A DNA stretch of 64,000 nt, taken from the NCBI GenBank assembly GCA_033717875.1, contig JADDKJ010000014.1:12872-76871 (forward strand), in the 5' to 3' direction. The translations under genes and the position numbers were made by a program. A model generated the notes under the pieces. The model ran no database searches, was not told the origin of the DNA, and saw only the letters and a program-made list of their open reading frames with translations. Each line of letters begins with the position of its first letter. The first letter of the stretch is position 1. Source of the DNA: SBBG01 sp033717875. Lineage in GTDB: Bacteria; Pseudomonadota; Gammaproteobacteria; Ga0077554; Ga007554. Shown here piece after piece: positions 8,063 to 16,115 of this stretch.

Positions 8063-8716
8063 ATGGAAGAATTAAATATAATGCAGCGCCTGGCGGTGTG
8101 GGCGTTACCCGTGCTGTTCGCCATCACCGTCCACGAGGTCGCTCACGGCTGGGTGGCGAACCGCTTTGGCGATCCGACGGCGAAAAGACTGGGACGGCTG
8201 ACGCTCAACCCCCTCAAGCATATCGATCCCATCGGCACCTTGCTGGTGCCGGCGCTGCTGCTGATGATCGGTGGATTCCTGTTCGGCTGGGCCAAGCCGG
8301 TGCCGGTGACCTGGGAAAACCTGAAGCATCCCAAACGCGACATGGCGATCGTGGCGGCGGCGGGTCCACTGTCCAATCTGGCGATGGCGATTGTGTGGGC
8401 GATACTCCTGAAAGTGGCGGTGACCTTGGGCGGCCAGCTCGACTGGCTGGCAAGACCGCTGGCATATATGGGCATTGCGGGCATTTCCATCAACATCATG
8501 CTGATGGTGTTGAACCTGCTGCCCTTGCCACCGCTGGATGGTGGCCGGGTGCTGTCGGGCCTGCTGCCGGATCGCCTGGCGTGGTCGCTCAACCGCATCG
8601 AGCCCTATGGTTTTTTCATTCTGCTCGGCTTGCTGGCGACGGGGGTGCTCACCAAGATCATGATGCCGTTCGTGAACGGGATGCAGGCGGTGCTGTTTTC
8701 CGTGATGGGTTTGTAG
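8063..8716 (+). CDS. Site-2 protease family membrane metallopeptidase (M50)
   Basis: A 217-residue polytopic protein with the zinc motif HEVAH near residue 24 and the distal ligand segment LPPLDGGRVLSGLLP near residue 153, both set in hydrophobic helices. It belongs to the compact S2P/YwhC-type group without PDZ or CBS domains. The substrate is unknown; family members cut membrane-embedded proteins. An in-frame ATG at residue 7 is an alternative start. It is followed by a palindromic repeat and then trpS, an arrangement often seen in gammaproteobacteria (M50 protein - trpS - scpA - scpB - rluB). Confidence 0.9.
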   Translation: MEELNIMQRLAVWALPVLFAITVHEVAHGWVANRFGDPTAKRLGRLTLNPLKHIDPIGTLLVPALLLMIGGFLFGWAKPVPVTWENLKHPKRDMAIVAAAGPLSNLAMAIVWAILLKVAVTLGGQLDWLARPLAYMGIAGISINIMLMVLNLLPLPPLDGGRVLSGLLPDRLAWSLNRIEPYGFFILLGLLATGVLTKIMMPFVNGMQAVLFSVMGL

Positions 8717-8734
8717 AGGCACCATTAAGCAAAA

Positions 8735-8807
8735 TGTAGGGTGCGCTATGCGCACCAACGATATCCTCGTTTCATGCGGTGTTATGGTGCGTGAGACGCA
8801 CCCTACA
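8735..8807. repeat. Palindromic intergenic repeat (TGTAGGGTGCG family), copy 1
   Basis: Starts with TGTAGGGTGCG at 8735 and ends with the exact complement at 8797-8807. The inner part (GTGCGCTATGCGCACC) forms a second hairpin. The same element lies at 61875-61926, and a short relative follows trpS near 10055-10080. Confidence 0.75.
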
Positions 8808-8842
8808 CCGTTTATTCAATATTGATTTTTTTGGAGTAACCC

Positions 8843-10060
8843 TTGAGTTCCGTGGCAACACAACATCAGCGCGTGCTTTCCGGCATGCGTTCGAGCGGGA
8901 AATTGCATCTTGGCCATTATCATGGCGTGCTGAAAAACTGGGTGCGCTTGCAGCATGAGTACGAGTGCTACTTCATGGTGGCCGACTGGCATGCCCTGAC
9001 CACCGAGTACGAAAACCCCGCGATCATCGCCAACAGTGTGTGGGACATGGTGATCGATTGGCTGGCGGCGGGGGTCGATCCCGGCGCGGCAAAGCTGTTC
9101 ATTCAATCCCATGTGCCGGAGCATGCCGAGCTGCATCTTTTATTGTCGATGATCACGCCGCTGGGCTGGCTGGAGCGGGTGCCGACTTACAAGGATCAGC
9201 AGGAGAAACTCAAGGAAAAGGATCTCGCCACTTATGGCTTTCTTGGCTATCCGCTGCTGCAAAGCGCCGACGTGCTCATTTACAAGGCGGGCCTGGTGCC
9301 GGTGGGCGAAGACCAGGTGCCGCACATCGAGCTGACGCGCGAGATTGCTCGGCGCTTCAATCACTTTTATGGCCGCGAGCCCGACTTCGCCGAAAAGGCC
9401 GAGGCGGCGGCGAAGAAAATGGGCAAGAAGAACGCCAAGCTTTATCAGGAGCTGCGCAAGCGCTATCAGGAACAGGGCGATCAAGAAGCGCTGGACACTG
9501 CGCGCGCCTTGCTGGAGGCGCAGCAAAACATCACCCTCGGCGATCGTGAACGCCTGTTCGGTTATCTGGAAGGCGGCGGCCGGATCATTCTGCCCGAGCC
9601 GCAGGCGCTGCTCACGCCCATGTCGAAAATGCCCGGACTGGATGGACAGAAGATGTCGAAATCGTATGGCAACACCATCATGCTGCGCGAGTCTCCCGAA
9701 TCGGTTCAGCAAAAAATGCGCACCATGCCCACCGATCCGGCGCGGGTGCGGCGTACCGATCCGGGCGATCCCGAAAAGTGTCCGGTGTGGCAGTTCCATC
9801 AGGTCTATTCGAGCGACGAGGTGAAGGGCTGGGTGCAGGAAGGCTGCCGTTCCGCAGGCATCGGCTGCCTGGAATGCAAACAGCCGGTGATCGACGCCGT
9901 GCTCGCCGAGCAGGCGCCGATCCGCGAGCGCGCCGAGGAATTTGCCGCCAATCCCGGTCTCGTGCGCAGCATTGTTGCCGACGGCTGCGAGGCGGCGCGC
10001 GACGTGGCGCGCGAGACCCTGGTGGAGGTGAGGCAGGCGATGGGGCTTCAGTATATGTAG
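8843..10060 (+). CDS. trpS: Tryptophan--tRNA ligase
   Basis: Class I aminoacyl-tRNA synthetase that charges tRNA-Trp. The HIGH-type motif appears as LHLGHYHG (about residues 20-27) and the KMSKS loop as GQKMSKSYGN. The 405-residue length places it in the long form with an insertion (AAKKMGKKNAKLYQELRKRY) before the KMSKS loop, compared with the ~330-residue E. coli enzyme. The start is a TTG with a good Shine-Dalgarno (TTGGAG) just upstream; no suitable ATG lies nearby. It is followed by scpA and scpB. Confidence 0.96.
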   Translation: MSSVATQHQRVLSGMRSSGKLHLGHYHGVLKNWVRLQHEYECYFMVADWHALTTEYENPAIIANSVWDMVIDWLAAGVDPGAAKLFIQSHVPEHAELHLLLSMITPLGWLERVPTYKDQQEKLKEKDLATYGFLGYPLLQSADVLIYKAGLVPVGEDQVPHIELTREIARRFNHFYGREPDFAEKAEAAAKKMGKKNAKLYQELRKRYQEQGDQEALDTARALLEAQQNITLGDRERLFGYLEGGGRIILPEPQALLTPMSKMPGLDGQKMSKSYGNTIMLRESPESVQQKMRTMPTDPARVRRTDPGDPEKCPVWQFHQVYSSDEVKGWVQEGCRSAGIGCLECKQPVIDAVLAEQAPIRERAEEFAANPGLVRSIVADGCEAARDVARETLVEVRQAMGLQYM

Positions 10061-10099
10061 GGTGTGCAAAACGCACCCTGCGAGCGACCGGATCGAACC

Positions 10100-10945
10100 A
10101 TGACCGCTATCCAATCATCCACACCCGCCACGGACGCGCCGCAGCAGCAGGAGCTGCCGTTCGCCATCGTCAACGGCGAGGCGATCACGGCCTTGCCGCA
10201 GGATCTTTATATTCCTCCCGATGCGCTGGAGATCTTTCTCGATACCTTCGAGGGGCCGCTGGATCTGCTGCTGTATCTGATCAAGCGCCAGAATCTGGAC
10301 ATCCTCAATATTCCGATTGCCGAGATCACCCGGCAATACATGGAGTACATCGAGCTGATGAAGACGATGAGCCTGGAGCTGGTGGCCGAGTATCTGGTGA
10401 TGGCGGCGATGTTGGCGGAGATCAAGTCGCGCATGCTGCTGCCGCGCCCGGCGGGTGTGGAAGAAGAGGAAGGCGATCCGCGCGCCGAGCTGGTGCGGCG
10501 TTTGCAGGAATACGAACGCTACAAGCAGGCGGCGCAGAACATCGATGCCCTGCCGCAGATGGGACGCGATATCTTTTCCGCGCAGGCCGAGCGGCCCGAC
10601 ACCAAAGTGGTCAGGCTCGCGCCTACGGTGACCCTGCACGAGGTGCTGCTGGCGTTCAAGGACGTGCTGGCGCGTGCCGAGCTGTTCACGCATCATCACA
10701 TTCAGCGCGAGCCGCTGTCGGTGCGCGAGCGCATGACGAACATTCTCAATACCGTCAGCGCCGGGAAATTCACCGCGTTCACGGCGCTGTTTACCATCGA
10801 GGAAGGGCGGCGCGGCGTGGTGGTGACGCTGCTCGCCATACTCGAGTTGATCAAGGAATCGCTGGTCGAATTGATACAGACCGAATCCTATGGACCTATT
10901 TATGTGAAAGTACCCGGTTCCGCCGATGAATCCACAGCCACTTAA
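10100..10945 (+). CDS. scpA: Segregation and condensation protein A
   Basis: The kleisin subunit of the Smc-ScpAB complex, which loops and segregates chromosomal DNA. It contains the typical opening FEGPLDLLLYLIKRQNLDIL and the following IAEITRQYMEYIELMK segment; a C-terminal winged-helix region ends near VELIQTESYGPIYV. From ATG 10100 it has 281 residues; a GTG at 10064 would add 12. Its end overlaps scpB by 20 bp, indicating coupling. No smc gene is in the window. Confidence 0.95.
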   Translation: MTAIQSSTPATDAPQQQELPFAIVNGEAITALPQDLYIPPDALEIFLDTFEGPLDLLLYLIKRQNLDILNIPIAEITRQYMEYIELMKTMSLELVAEYLVMAAMLAEIKSRMLLPRPAGVEEEEGDPRAELVRRLQEYERYKQAAQNIDALPQMGRDIFSAQAERPDTKVVRLAPTVTLHEVLLAFKDVLARAELFTHHHIQREPLSVRERMTNILNTVSAGKFTAFTALFTIEEGRRGVVVTLLAILELIKESLVELIQTESYGPIYVKVPGSADESTAT

Positions 10946-11633
10946 AAACATCATCGAGGCAGCCCTGCTCGCGGCCGACCATCCCCTCGGTATCGACCTG
11001 CTGCTGACGCTGTTCTTTGATGGCGAACAGCCGTCCCGCGAAGAGATTCGCGCGGCGCTCGATGAATTGCGCAATGACTGCGCGCAGCGTGGCATCGAGT
11101 TGAAGGAAGTCAGCAGCGGCTATCGTTTCCAGGTGAAGCAGGAATTGGCGCCGTGGGTGTCGCGCCTGTGGGAGGAGCGTCCCGCGCGTTACTCGCGCGC
11201 CCTGCTGGAGACGCTGGCGCTGATCGTCTATCGTCAACCGATCACGCGCGCCGAGATCGAGGATATTCGCGGTGTCGCGGTGAGCACGAATATCATCAAG
11301 ACTTTGCAGGAACGCGAATGGATACGCGTGGTCGCCCACCGCGAGGTGCCGGGGCGGCCCGCCTTGTATGGCACAACGCGGCAATTCCTCGATGCCTTCG
11401 ATCTGAAGAGTTTGAACGATTTGCCGCCGCTGGCCGATATCCGCGATCTGGAAGAGTTGCCTACCCCAGTGTCGTTTGGCGAAGAACAAGCGTCCGAGAG
11501 CGGTGAGCCCATTATCGCCAGTGTGACGGATGCCGTTGCAGAGGCGGCGAACGATACCCCCGCCGATGTCCAGGAACAGCAGGAACAGAAAGTCGATGAT
11601 GCGCATCAAGAAGAAATATCCTCACCCGGCTGA
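10926..11633 (+). CDS. scpB: Segregation and condensation protein B
   Basis: Winged-helix partner of ScpA in the Smc complex. The first ~180 residues carry two winged-helix domains, including ARYSRALLETLALIVYRQP and ITRAEIEDIRGVAVSTNI, which are near-invariant in the family. The C-terminal ~50 residues are acidic and low in complexity (DDAHQEEIS), as in other proteobacterial ScpB. It overlaps both scpA upstream and the rluB start downstream, so the three are probably translated together. Confidence 0.95.
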   Translation: MNPQPLKNIIEAALLAADHPLGIDLLLTLFFDGEQPSREEIRAALDELRNDCAQRGIELKEVSSGYRFQVKQELAPWVSRLWEERPARYSRALLETLALIVYRQPITRAEIEDIRGVAVSTNIIKTLQEREWIRVVAHREVPGRPALYGTTRQFLDAFDLKSLNDLPPLADIRDLEELPTPVSFGEEQASESGEPIIASVTDAVAEAANDTPADVQEQQEQKVDDAHQEEISSPG

Positions 11634-12537
11634 ACCCCAAGCCAGCGAACGGTTGCAAAAGGTGTTGGCCAACGCTGGCTTTGGTTCGCGCCGCCAGATC
11701 GAGGAGTGGATCGAGGCGGGGCGCATCACGGTCGATGGCGCACCCGCCAAGCTGGGCGACCGCGTAACCCAGGGCGATCAGATCGCCATCGACGGCCGCG
11801 CCGTGCAACCCTGGAAACTGGCGGCGGCCAAGCGCCGCGTGCTGGTCTATTACAAGCCGGAGGGCGAGGTGTGCACGCGCACCGACCCCGAAGGCCGTCC
11901 CACCATCTTCGAGCAACTGCCCAAGCTGCGCGGCGCGCGCTGGATCGCCGTCGGCAGGCTCGATATCAATAGCATGGGCCTGATTCTGCTCACTACCGAC
12001 GGCGATCTGGCCAATCGGCTCATGCACCCCTCGGCGGAGGTGGAGCGCGAATATGCGGTGCGCGTGCTGGGCAGGGTGGACGAGGCCATGCTGGCGCGTC
12101 TGAAGAAAGGCGTGATGCTGGAGGATGGCACGGCCCATTTCGATGCCATCGAGGAGGCCGGCGGCGAAGGTAGCAATCGCTGGTATCATGTGGTGCTGAA
12201 GGAAGGGCGCAAGCGCGAAGTGCGCCGCCTGTGGGAGAGCCAGGGCGTCAAGGTCAGCCGTCTGATCCGTTTTCGCTATGGGCCGATCGCGCTGCGCAAA
12301 GGCTTGCGCGCGGGGAAGATGGAAGAGCTGGAAGAAGCCGATATCGCCTTGTTGATGCGCGCGGCGGGGATGGAAGATGCTCAACAAAAATCGGAAGAAA
12401 AAGGCCGGGGACCGCGCGTCAAGCGACAAGACGAGCAAGTCCCTCGACGCACCGCGCAAGGTCCACGGCGTGGCGCTCGAGGCGCGAAACCCGACATCCG
12501 GAGCCGGCCACGAAGAGCATCCCAAGCCAAAAGGTAA
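11596..12537 (+). CDS. rluB: 23S rRNA pseudouridine synthase (RluB type)
   Basis: A 313-residue RsuA/RluB/E/F family enzyme. Residues ~15-50 form an S4 RNA-binding domain (SERLQKVLANAGFGSRRQIE). The catalytic motif GRLDINSMGLILLTTDGD supplies the active-site Asp. In E. coli RluB modifies U2605 of 23S rRNA. The C-terminus is a long basic tail (RGPRVKRQDEQVPRR onward) typical of RluB rather than RsuA. The ATG at 11596 lies inside the scpB end. The tail overlaps the next gene by 161 bp, so that gene's start may lie further downstream. Confidence 0.92.
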   Translation: MMRIKKKYPHPAEPQASERLQKVLANAGFGSRRQIEEWIEAGRITVDGAPAKLGDRVTQGDQIAIDGRAVQPWKLAAAKRRVLVYYKPEGEVCTRTDPEGRPTIFEQLPKLRGARWIAVGRLDINSMGLILLTTDGDLANRLMHPSAEVEREYAVRVLGRVDEAMLARLKKGVMLEDGTAHFDAIEEAGGEGSNRWYHVVLKEGRKREVRRLWESQGVKVSRLIRFRYGPIALRKGLRAGKMEELEEADIALLMRAAGMEDAQQKSEEKGRGPRVKRQDEQVPRRTAQGPRRGARGAKPDIRSRPRRASQAKR

Positions 12538-13228
12538 GACGGATTTTGCCGGGGTATACGATACCCTTCATGGCTGTTACGGCCCGCAACACTGGTGGCC
12601 GGGCGATACACCTTTTGAAGTCATGGTTGGCGCGGTGTTGACACAAAACACCGCCTGGACCAATGTCGAGAAGGCCATCGCCAACCTCAAGGCGCAACAT
12701 CACCTCGATGCCGTGCGCATCGCCGCAGCGCCCCCGGAAACGCTGGCAGAGTGGCTGAAGCCCTCCGGCTATTTCAACATCAAGGCACAGCGCCTGCGCA
12801 ATTTCTGTGTCTGGTATGTGGCGCAGGGCGGTCTGAAGGCGCTATCGAAACTGGACACCACCGCGCTGCGCCATGCCCTGCTCTCCGTCAACGGCATCGG
12901 CCCCGAGACCGCCGACGACATCCTGCTCTATGCCTTCGAGCGCCCCGTCTTCGTCATCGACGCCTACACCCGCCGCCTGTTCTCCCGCCTTGGCCTGGTG
13001 CGGGGTGACGAAGGCTATGAGGTGCTGCGTCATACGTTTGAAACCGCGTTGAGCGGCACAAAGCCACATTCCGCCACGACCGTGCGTCTGTTCAACGAAT
13101 ACCACGCCTTGATCGTCAATCATGCCAAGAACGTCTGCCGCAAACGGCCATTGTGCACGCGCTGTCGCCTTGCGGAAGTCTGTCCGTTGAGCGATACTTG
13201 GTGCGCGTCGAATTCTACTTTACAATGA
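12377..13228 (+). CDS. Endonuclease III-related DNA glycosylase (COG2231/MagIII-like)
   Basis: A 283-residue HhH-GPD superfamily protein. The segment YGPQHWWPGDTPFEVMVGAV and LTQNTAWTNVEKAI match the COG2231 group that includes H. pylori MagIII, a 3-methyladenine glycosylase. In the helix-hairpin-helix (VNGIGPETADDILLYAF) a Glu stands where Nth has its catalytic Lys, while the Asp of VIDAYTRR is kept; this points to a monofunctional glycosylase. A C-x5-C-x2-C-x5-C cluster (CRKRPLCTRCRLAEVC) could hold a 4Fe-4S centre. The first ~50 residues are low-complexity, so translation may begin later. Its stop overlaps the ugpQ start. Confidence 0.82.
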   Translation: MLNKNRKKKAGDRASSDKTSKSLDAPRKVHGVALEARNPTSGAGHEEHPKPKGKTDFAGVYDTLHGCYGPQHWWPGDTPFEVMVGAVLTQNTAWTNVEKAIANLKAQHHLDAVRIAAAPPETLAEWLKPSGYFNIKAQRLRNFCVWYVAQGGLKALSKLDTTALRHALLSVNGIGPETADDILLYAFERPVFVIDAYTRRLFSRLGLVRGDEGYEVLRHTFETALSGTKPHSATTVRLFNEYHALIVNHAKNVCRKRPLCTRCRLAEVCPLSDTWCASNSTLQ

Positions 13229-13998
13229 AAAACATGAACGCACCTCGCCTGATCGCCCACCGTGGCTACGCCAAACACTATCCCGAAAACACCCTGATCG
13301 GCATCGAGGCCGCATTGCAGGCCGGGGCCTGTTTTGTCGAGTTCGATGTGCAGTTCACCGCCGATGGCGTGCCCGTGCTTTGTCACGATGACACGCTCAA
13401 TCGCACTGCCGGTGTCGAGCAGAGTGTGTTGTCGCTGAAGCTGAATCAGCTCGCGGCCATTCATGTCAATGAAAGCGAGCGGCTGGGCGGTAAATTCAAT
13501 GATGTGCCGATACCCACTCTGGCGCAAATCGCCGCCTTGTTGCAGCGCTGGCCAAATGCCACGGCATTTGTCGAACTCAAGGAGGAGAGTCTCAAGGCGT
13601 TTGGCATCGAAAACACCGTCAAAGCGGTGCTGAAAGTGCTGGAGCCGGTCAGAAAGCAATGTGTGATTATCTCGTATGACCGGCTGGCGATACGGGTGGC
13701 GCGGGCGATGGGCGGACATGCCATCGGTTGGGTGTTGCACAAATGGGGTGAGGAAACACGCGCCATTGCCACCGAACTGGCGCCCAATTATCTGTTCTGC
13801 AATTACACCAAGGTTCCCGCCGATCAGCCCCTTTGGCCGGGTCCCTGGCAGTGGGCGTTTTATGAAGTCACCAATCCCGAAATCGCCATGATGCTCGGTA
13901 AGCGTGGTGCGGCGCTGATCGAAACGATGGCGATCGGTGAGATGTTGAAGTATCCGCCGCTGCGCAAGCGAGGCTGTTTCACCGCCGGGCAGCAATGA
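13225..13998 (+). CDS. ugpQ: Glycerophosphodiester phosphodiesterase (cytoplasmic type)
   Basis: Hydrolyses glycerophosphodiesters to glycerol-3-phosphate and an alcohol. From ATG 13225 it has 257 residues, beginning MKNMNAPRLIAHRGYAKHYP; the HRG, PENT, EFDVQ and CHDDTLNRT motifs give the catalytic His pair and the metal-binding Glu/Asp. There is no signal peptide. The start overlaps the glycosylase stop and the end overlaps glpD (ATGA), so product and consumer of glycerol-3-phosphate are translationally coupled: lipid-derived G3P can pass straight to GlpD. Confidence 0.93.
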   Translation: MKNMNAPRLIAHRGYAKHYPENTLIGIEAALQAGACFVEFDVQFTADGVPVLCHDDTLNRTAGVEQSVLSLKLNQLAAIHVNESERLGGKFNDVPIPTLAQIAALLQRWPNATAFVELKEESLKAFGIENTVKAVLKVLEPVRKQCVIISYDRLAIRVARAMGGHAIGWVLHKWGEETRAIATELAPNYLFCNYTKVPADQPLWPGPWQWAFYEVTNPEIAMMLGKRGAALIETMAIGEMLKYPPLRKRGCFTAGQQ

Positions 13999-15164
13999 GC
14001 CGGGTTTATGACCTGGCCGTCATAGGCGGCGGCATTCACGGTGCGGGCATCGCCCAGGCCGCTGCGGCGCGCGGGCATTCCGTGCTGGTGCTGGAACAAT
14101 CCGGGCTGGCCAGCGGCACGTCGAGCCGTTCCAGCAAGCTCATCCATGGCGGGCTGCGTTATCTGGAGAGCGGGCAATTGGCGCTGGTGCGCGAATGTTT
14201 GCAGGAGCGCGCCGTGCTGCTCAAGATCGCGCCTGATCTGGTGCGGTTGCAGCCATTTTATATTTCGGTTTATCCCGACACTTCACGCCGTCCATCGCAG
14301 TTGCGCATGGGTTTGAGTCTATATGCTCTGTTGGGCGGCATGGACCAGGCGGCGCGCTTTCACAGTGTGCCCAGGAGTAAATGGGGCGATCTCGATGGCC
14401 TCGATACCACGCAACTTCAAGTCGTGTTTCAATACTGGGATGGGCAGACCGATGACGCGGCGCTGACCCGCGCGGTGATGCGCTCCGCCCAGGATATGGG
14501 CGCGGAGCTTAGCCTGCCGTCGGTCTTTACCGGCGCGGAAATCGGCGAGCAGCGCTGTACCGTCCACTACCAGCATGATGGCCGACAATATATCTGTGAG
14601 GCATTGGCGCTGGTCAACGCGGCAGGACCGTGGGTAAATCGCATACTCGACAAGATAACGCCTTCATCGTCTCAGCTGGGTGTCGAACTGGTGCAGGGCA
14701 CACACATCGTCGTCAGTGGGCAAGTCACGCAAGGCATCTATTATGTCGAGGCTCCGCGTGACAGGCGCGCGGTATTCGTCATGCCTTGGCAGGGCCGGGT
14801 CATGGTCGGCACCACCGAGACCGTCTATCACGGTGATCCGGCCGCTGTGCAGCCGCTGGATGAGGAAAAGGGCTATCTGCTGGAAACCCTGGCGCATTAT
14901 TTCCCGGCCTACCGCACGCCGGGTCAGCAGACGATCCTCTCGGCATTTGCCGGTCTGCGCGTGTTGCCTGCCGGTCCCGGGACGGCGTTTGGTCGGCCGC
15001 GCGACACCCTCCTGCATTCTGGTTTGGGAGATCGGCTGCTGTCCGTTTATGGCGGTAAATTGACCGCTTATCGCATCACCGCCGAGAAAGTGATGAGGCA
15101 GCTCGCGCCGGTCTTGCCACAGCGCAGAGTGGTGGCGGATACACGGGAGTTGAGGCTGATATGA
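13995..15164 (+). CDS. glpD: FAD-dependent glycerol-3-phosphate dehydrogenase, short form
   Basis: Oxidises glycerol-3-phosphate to dihydroxyacetone phosphate and feeds electrons to quinone at the membrane. The Rossmann FAD motif is VIGGGIHGAGIAQ at residues 9-21, followed by TSSRSSKLIHGGLRYLE, a GlpD signature. At 389 residues it lacks the ~110-residue C-terminal helical domain of E. coli GlpD (501 aa) and ends soon after VYGGKLTAYRITAEKV. Short forms of this kind exist in other bacteria, and no frameshift is visible. It is coupled to ugpQ and convergent, with a 10-bp gap, to the HDOD gene. Confidence 0.9.
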   Translation: MSRVYDLAVIGGGIHGAGIAQAAAARGHSVLVLEQSGLASGTSSRSSKLIHGGLRYLESGQLALVRECLQERAVLLKIAPDLVRLQPFYISVYPDTSRRPSQLRMGLSLYALLGGMDQAARFHSVPRSKWGDLDGLDTTQLQVVFQYWDGQTDDAALTRAVMRSAQDMGAELSLPSVFTGAEIGEQRCTVHYQHDGRQYICEALALVNAAGPWVNRILDKITPSSSQLGVELVQGTHIVVSGQVTQGIYYVEAPRDRRAVFVMPWQGRVMVGTTETVYHGDPAAVQPLDEEKGYLLETLAHYFPAYRTPGQQTILSAFAGLRVLPAGPGTAFGRPRDTLLHSGLGDRLLSVYGGKLTAYRITAEKVMRQLAPVLPQRRVVADTRELRLI

Positions 15165-15174
15165 GGAATTTCTA

Positions 15175-16047
15175 TTAACCGGTCAGCAGCTTTTGTATTT
15201 CCATCACTTCGTCATGCGCGTCATTGAGTGCGGCAAGGCATTCATTGGGCGATAGGCCAAGCTTGTGGCAAGCGGGGATGGATGGCCAGTTTCCCGGTCC
15301 GATCTGCTGGTTTCCCGAATGGCTGAGAAGGTTTGCCATCAGAACGACATCGGTGTAGTCCGGGTTGGCTCTCGAGTTGCGTTCGAGATTTTCGTGTTCC
15401 GCCGCCACCGCCACCATTTCGGGCGGGAAGTTCCAGGTTTCCAGCACGATCTTGCCGATCTGGGGATGTAACAGCGCAACCAGCCGATCGACGGTTTTTT
15501 CATCTTCCAACAATTCCGGGAAGAGTTCGATCTGGGCAAGGATGGGCAGCTTTCCTATATCGTGTATCAAGCCCGCCAGCATGGCTTGTTCGGGCATGAG
15601 ACGGGTGAATTTCCTGGCGAAGACATGGCTGATGGCGGCCACCTGAATGGTATGTGCCCAAGTGGTCTTGAGGCGATGCCTGATCATCGGCGGGGCCTGA
15701 GCCTGGAAGAGCTGGCTGACCACGACGCTGGTGATCAGATTCTTTACCTGGCGTTGCCCCAGTCTGGCGATCGCGGTTTGTACGTTGGTAATCGCGTTTG
15801 TCCCCTTATAAAGAGGGCTGTTCGCGACTTGCAACAGGCGTGTGCACAACGCCGCATCGGTACTGATCAGCTTGGAGAGTTGTGTTGCGGTCGTTCCCTG
15901 TTCCTGCGCCGCTTTGCGCACTCGCCATGCCACCTCCGGCAGAGTAGGCAGGCCGATGCGTTTGTGGCGGATGTCGTCGAGCAGCCGGGAGATGAATTTG
16001 TCTTCGAGGTCGGCGGTAGTCTGCCGGGTGGCTGGATTATCCCTCAT
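15175..16047 (-). CDS. HDOD domain signalling protein
   Basis: A 290-residue protein whose main part (about residues 30-230) is an HDOD domain, with LPTLPEVAWRVRKAA at its start and the GLIHDIGKLPIL segment. HDOD is an HD-like fold often lacking phosphohydrolase activity and used in signal transduction; here an HD pair is present in LIHDIGK. No receiver or GGDEF domain is fused. It stands alone on the minus strand between glpD and ygfZ, so partners cannot be guessed from context. Confidence 0.9.
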   Translation of the reverse strand: MRDNPATRQTTADLEDKFISRLLDDIRHKRIGLPTLPEVAWRVRKAAQEQGTTATQLSKLISTDAALCTRLLQVANSPLYKGTNAITNVQTAIARLGQRQVKNLITSVVVSQLFQAQAPPMIRHRLKTTWAHTIQVAAISHVFARKFTRLMPEQAMLAGLIHDIGKLPILAQIELFPELLEDEKTVDRLVALLHPQIGKIVLETWNFPPEMVAVAAEHENLERNSRANPDYTDVVLMANLLSHSGNQQIGPGNWPSIPACHKLGLSPNECLAALNDAHDEVMEIQKLLTG

Positions 16048-16115
16048 GTGGCGGTCCCTGTCTTTTTTTGGGGGTTACGCTGGTTTTCGGCAGGAATGTA
16101 AAAAAGTTTAGTTTT

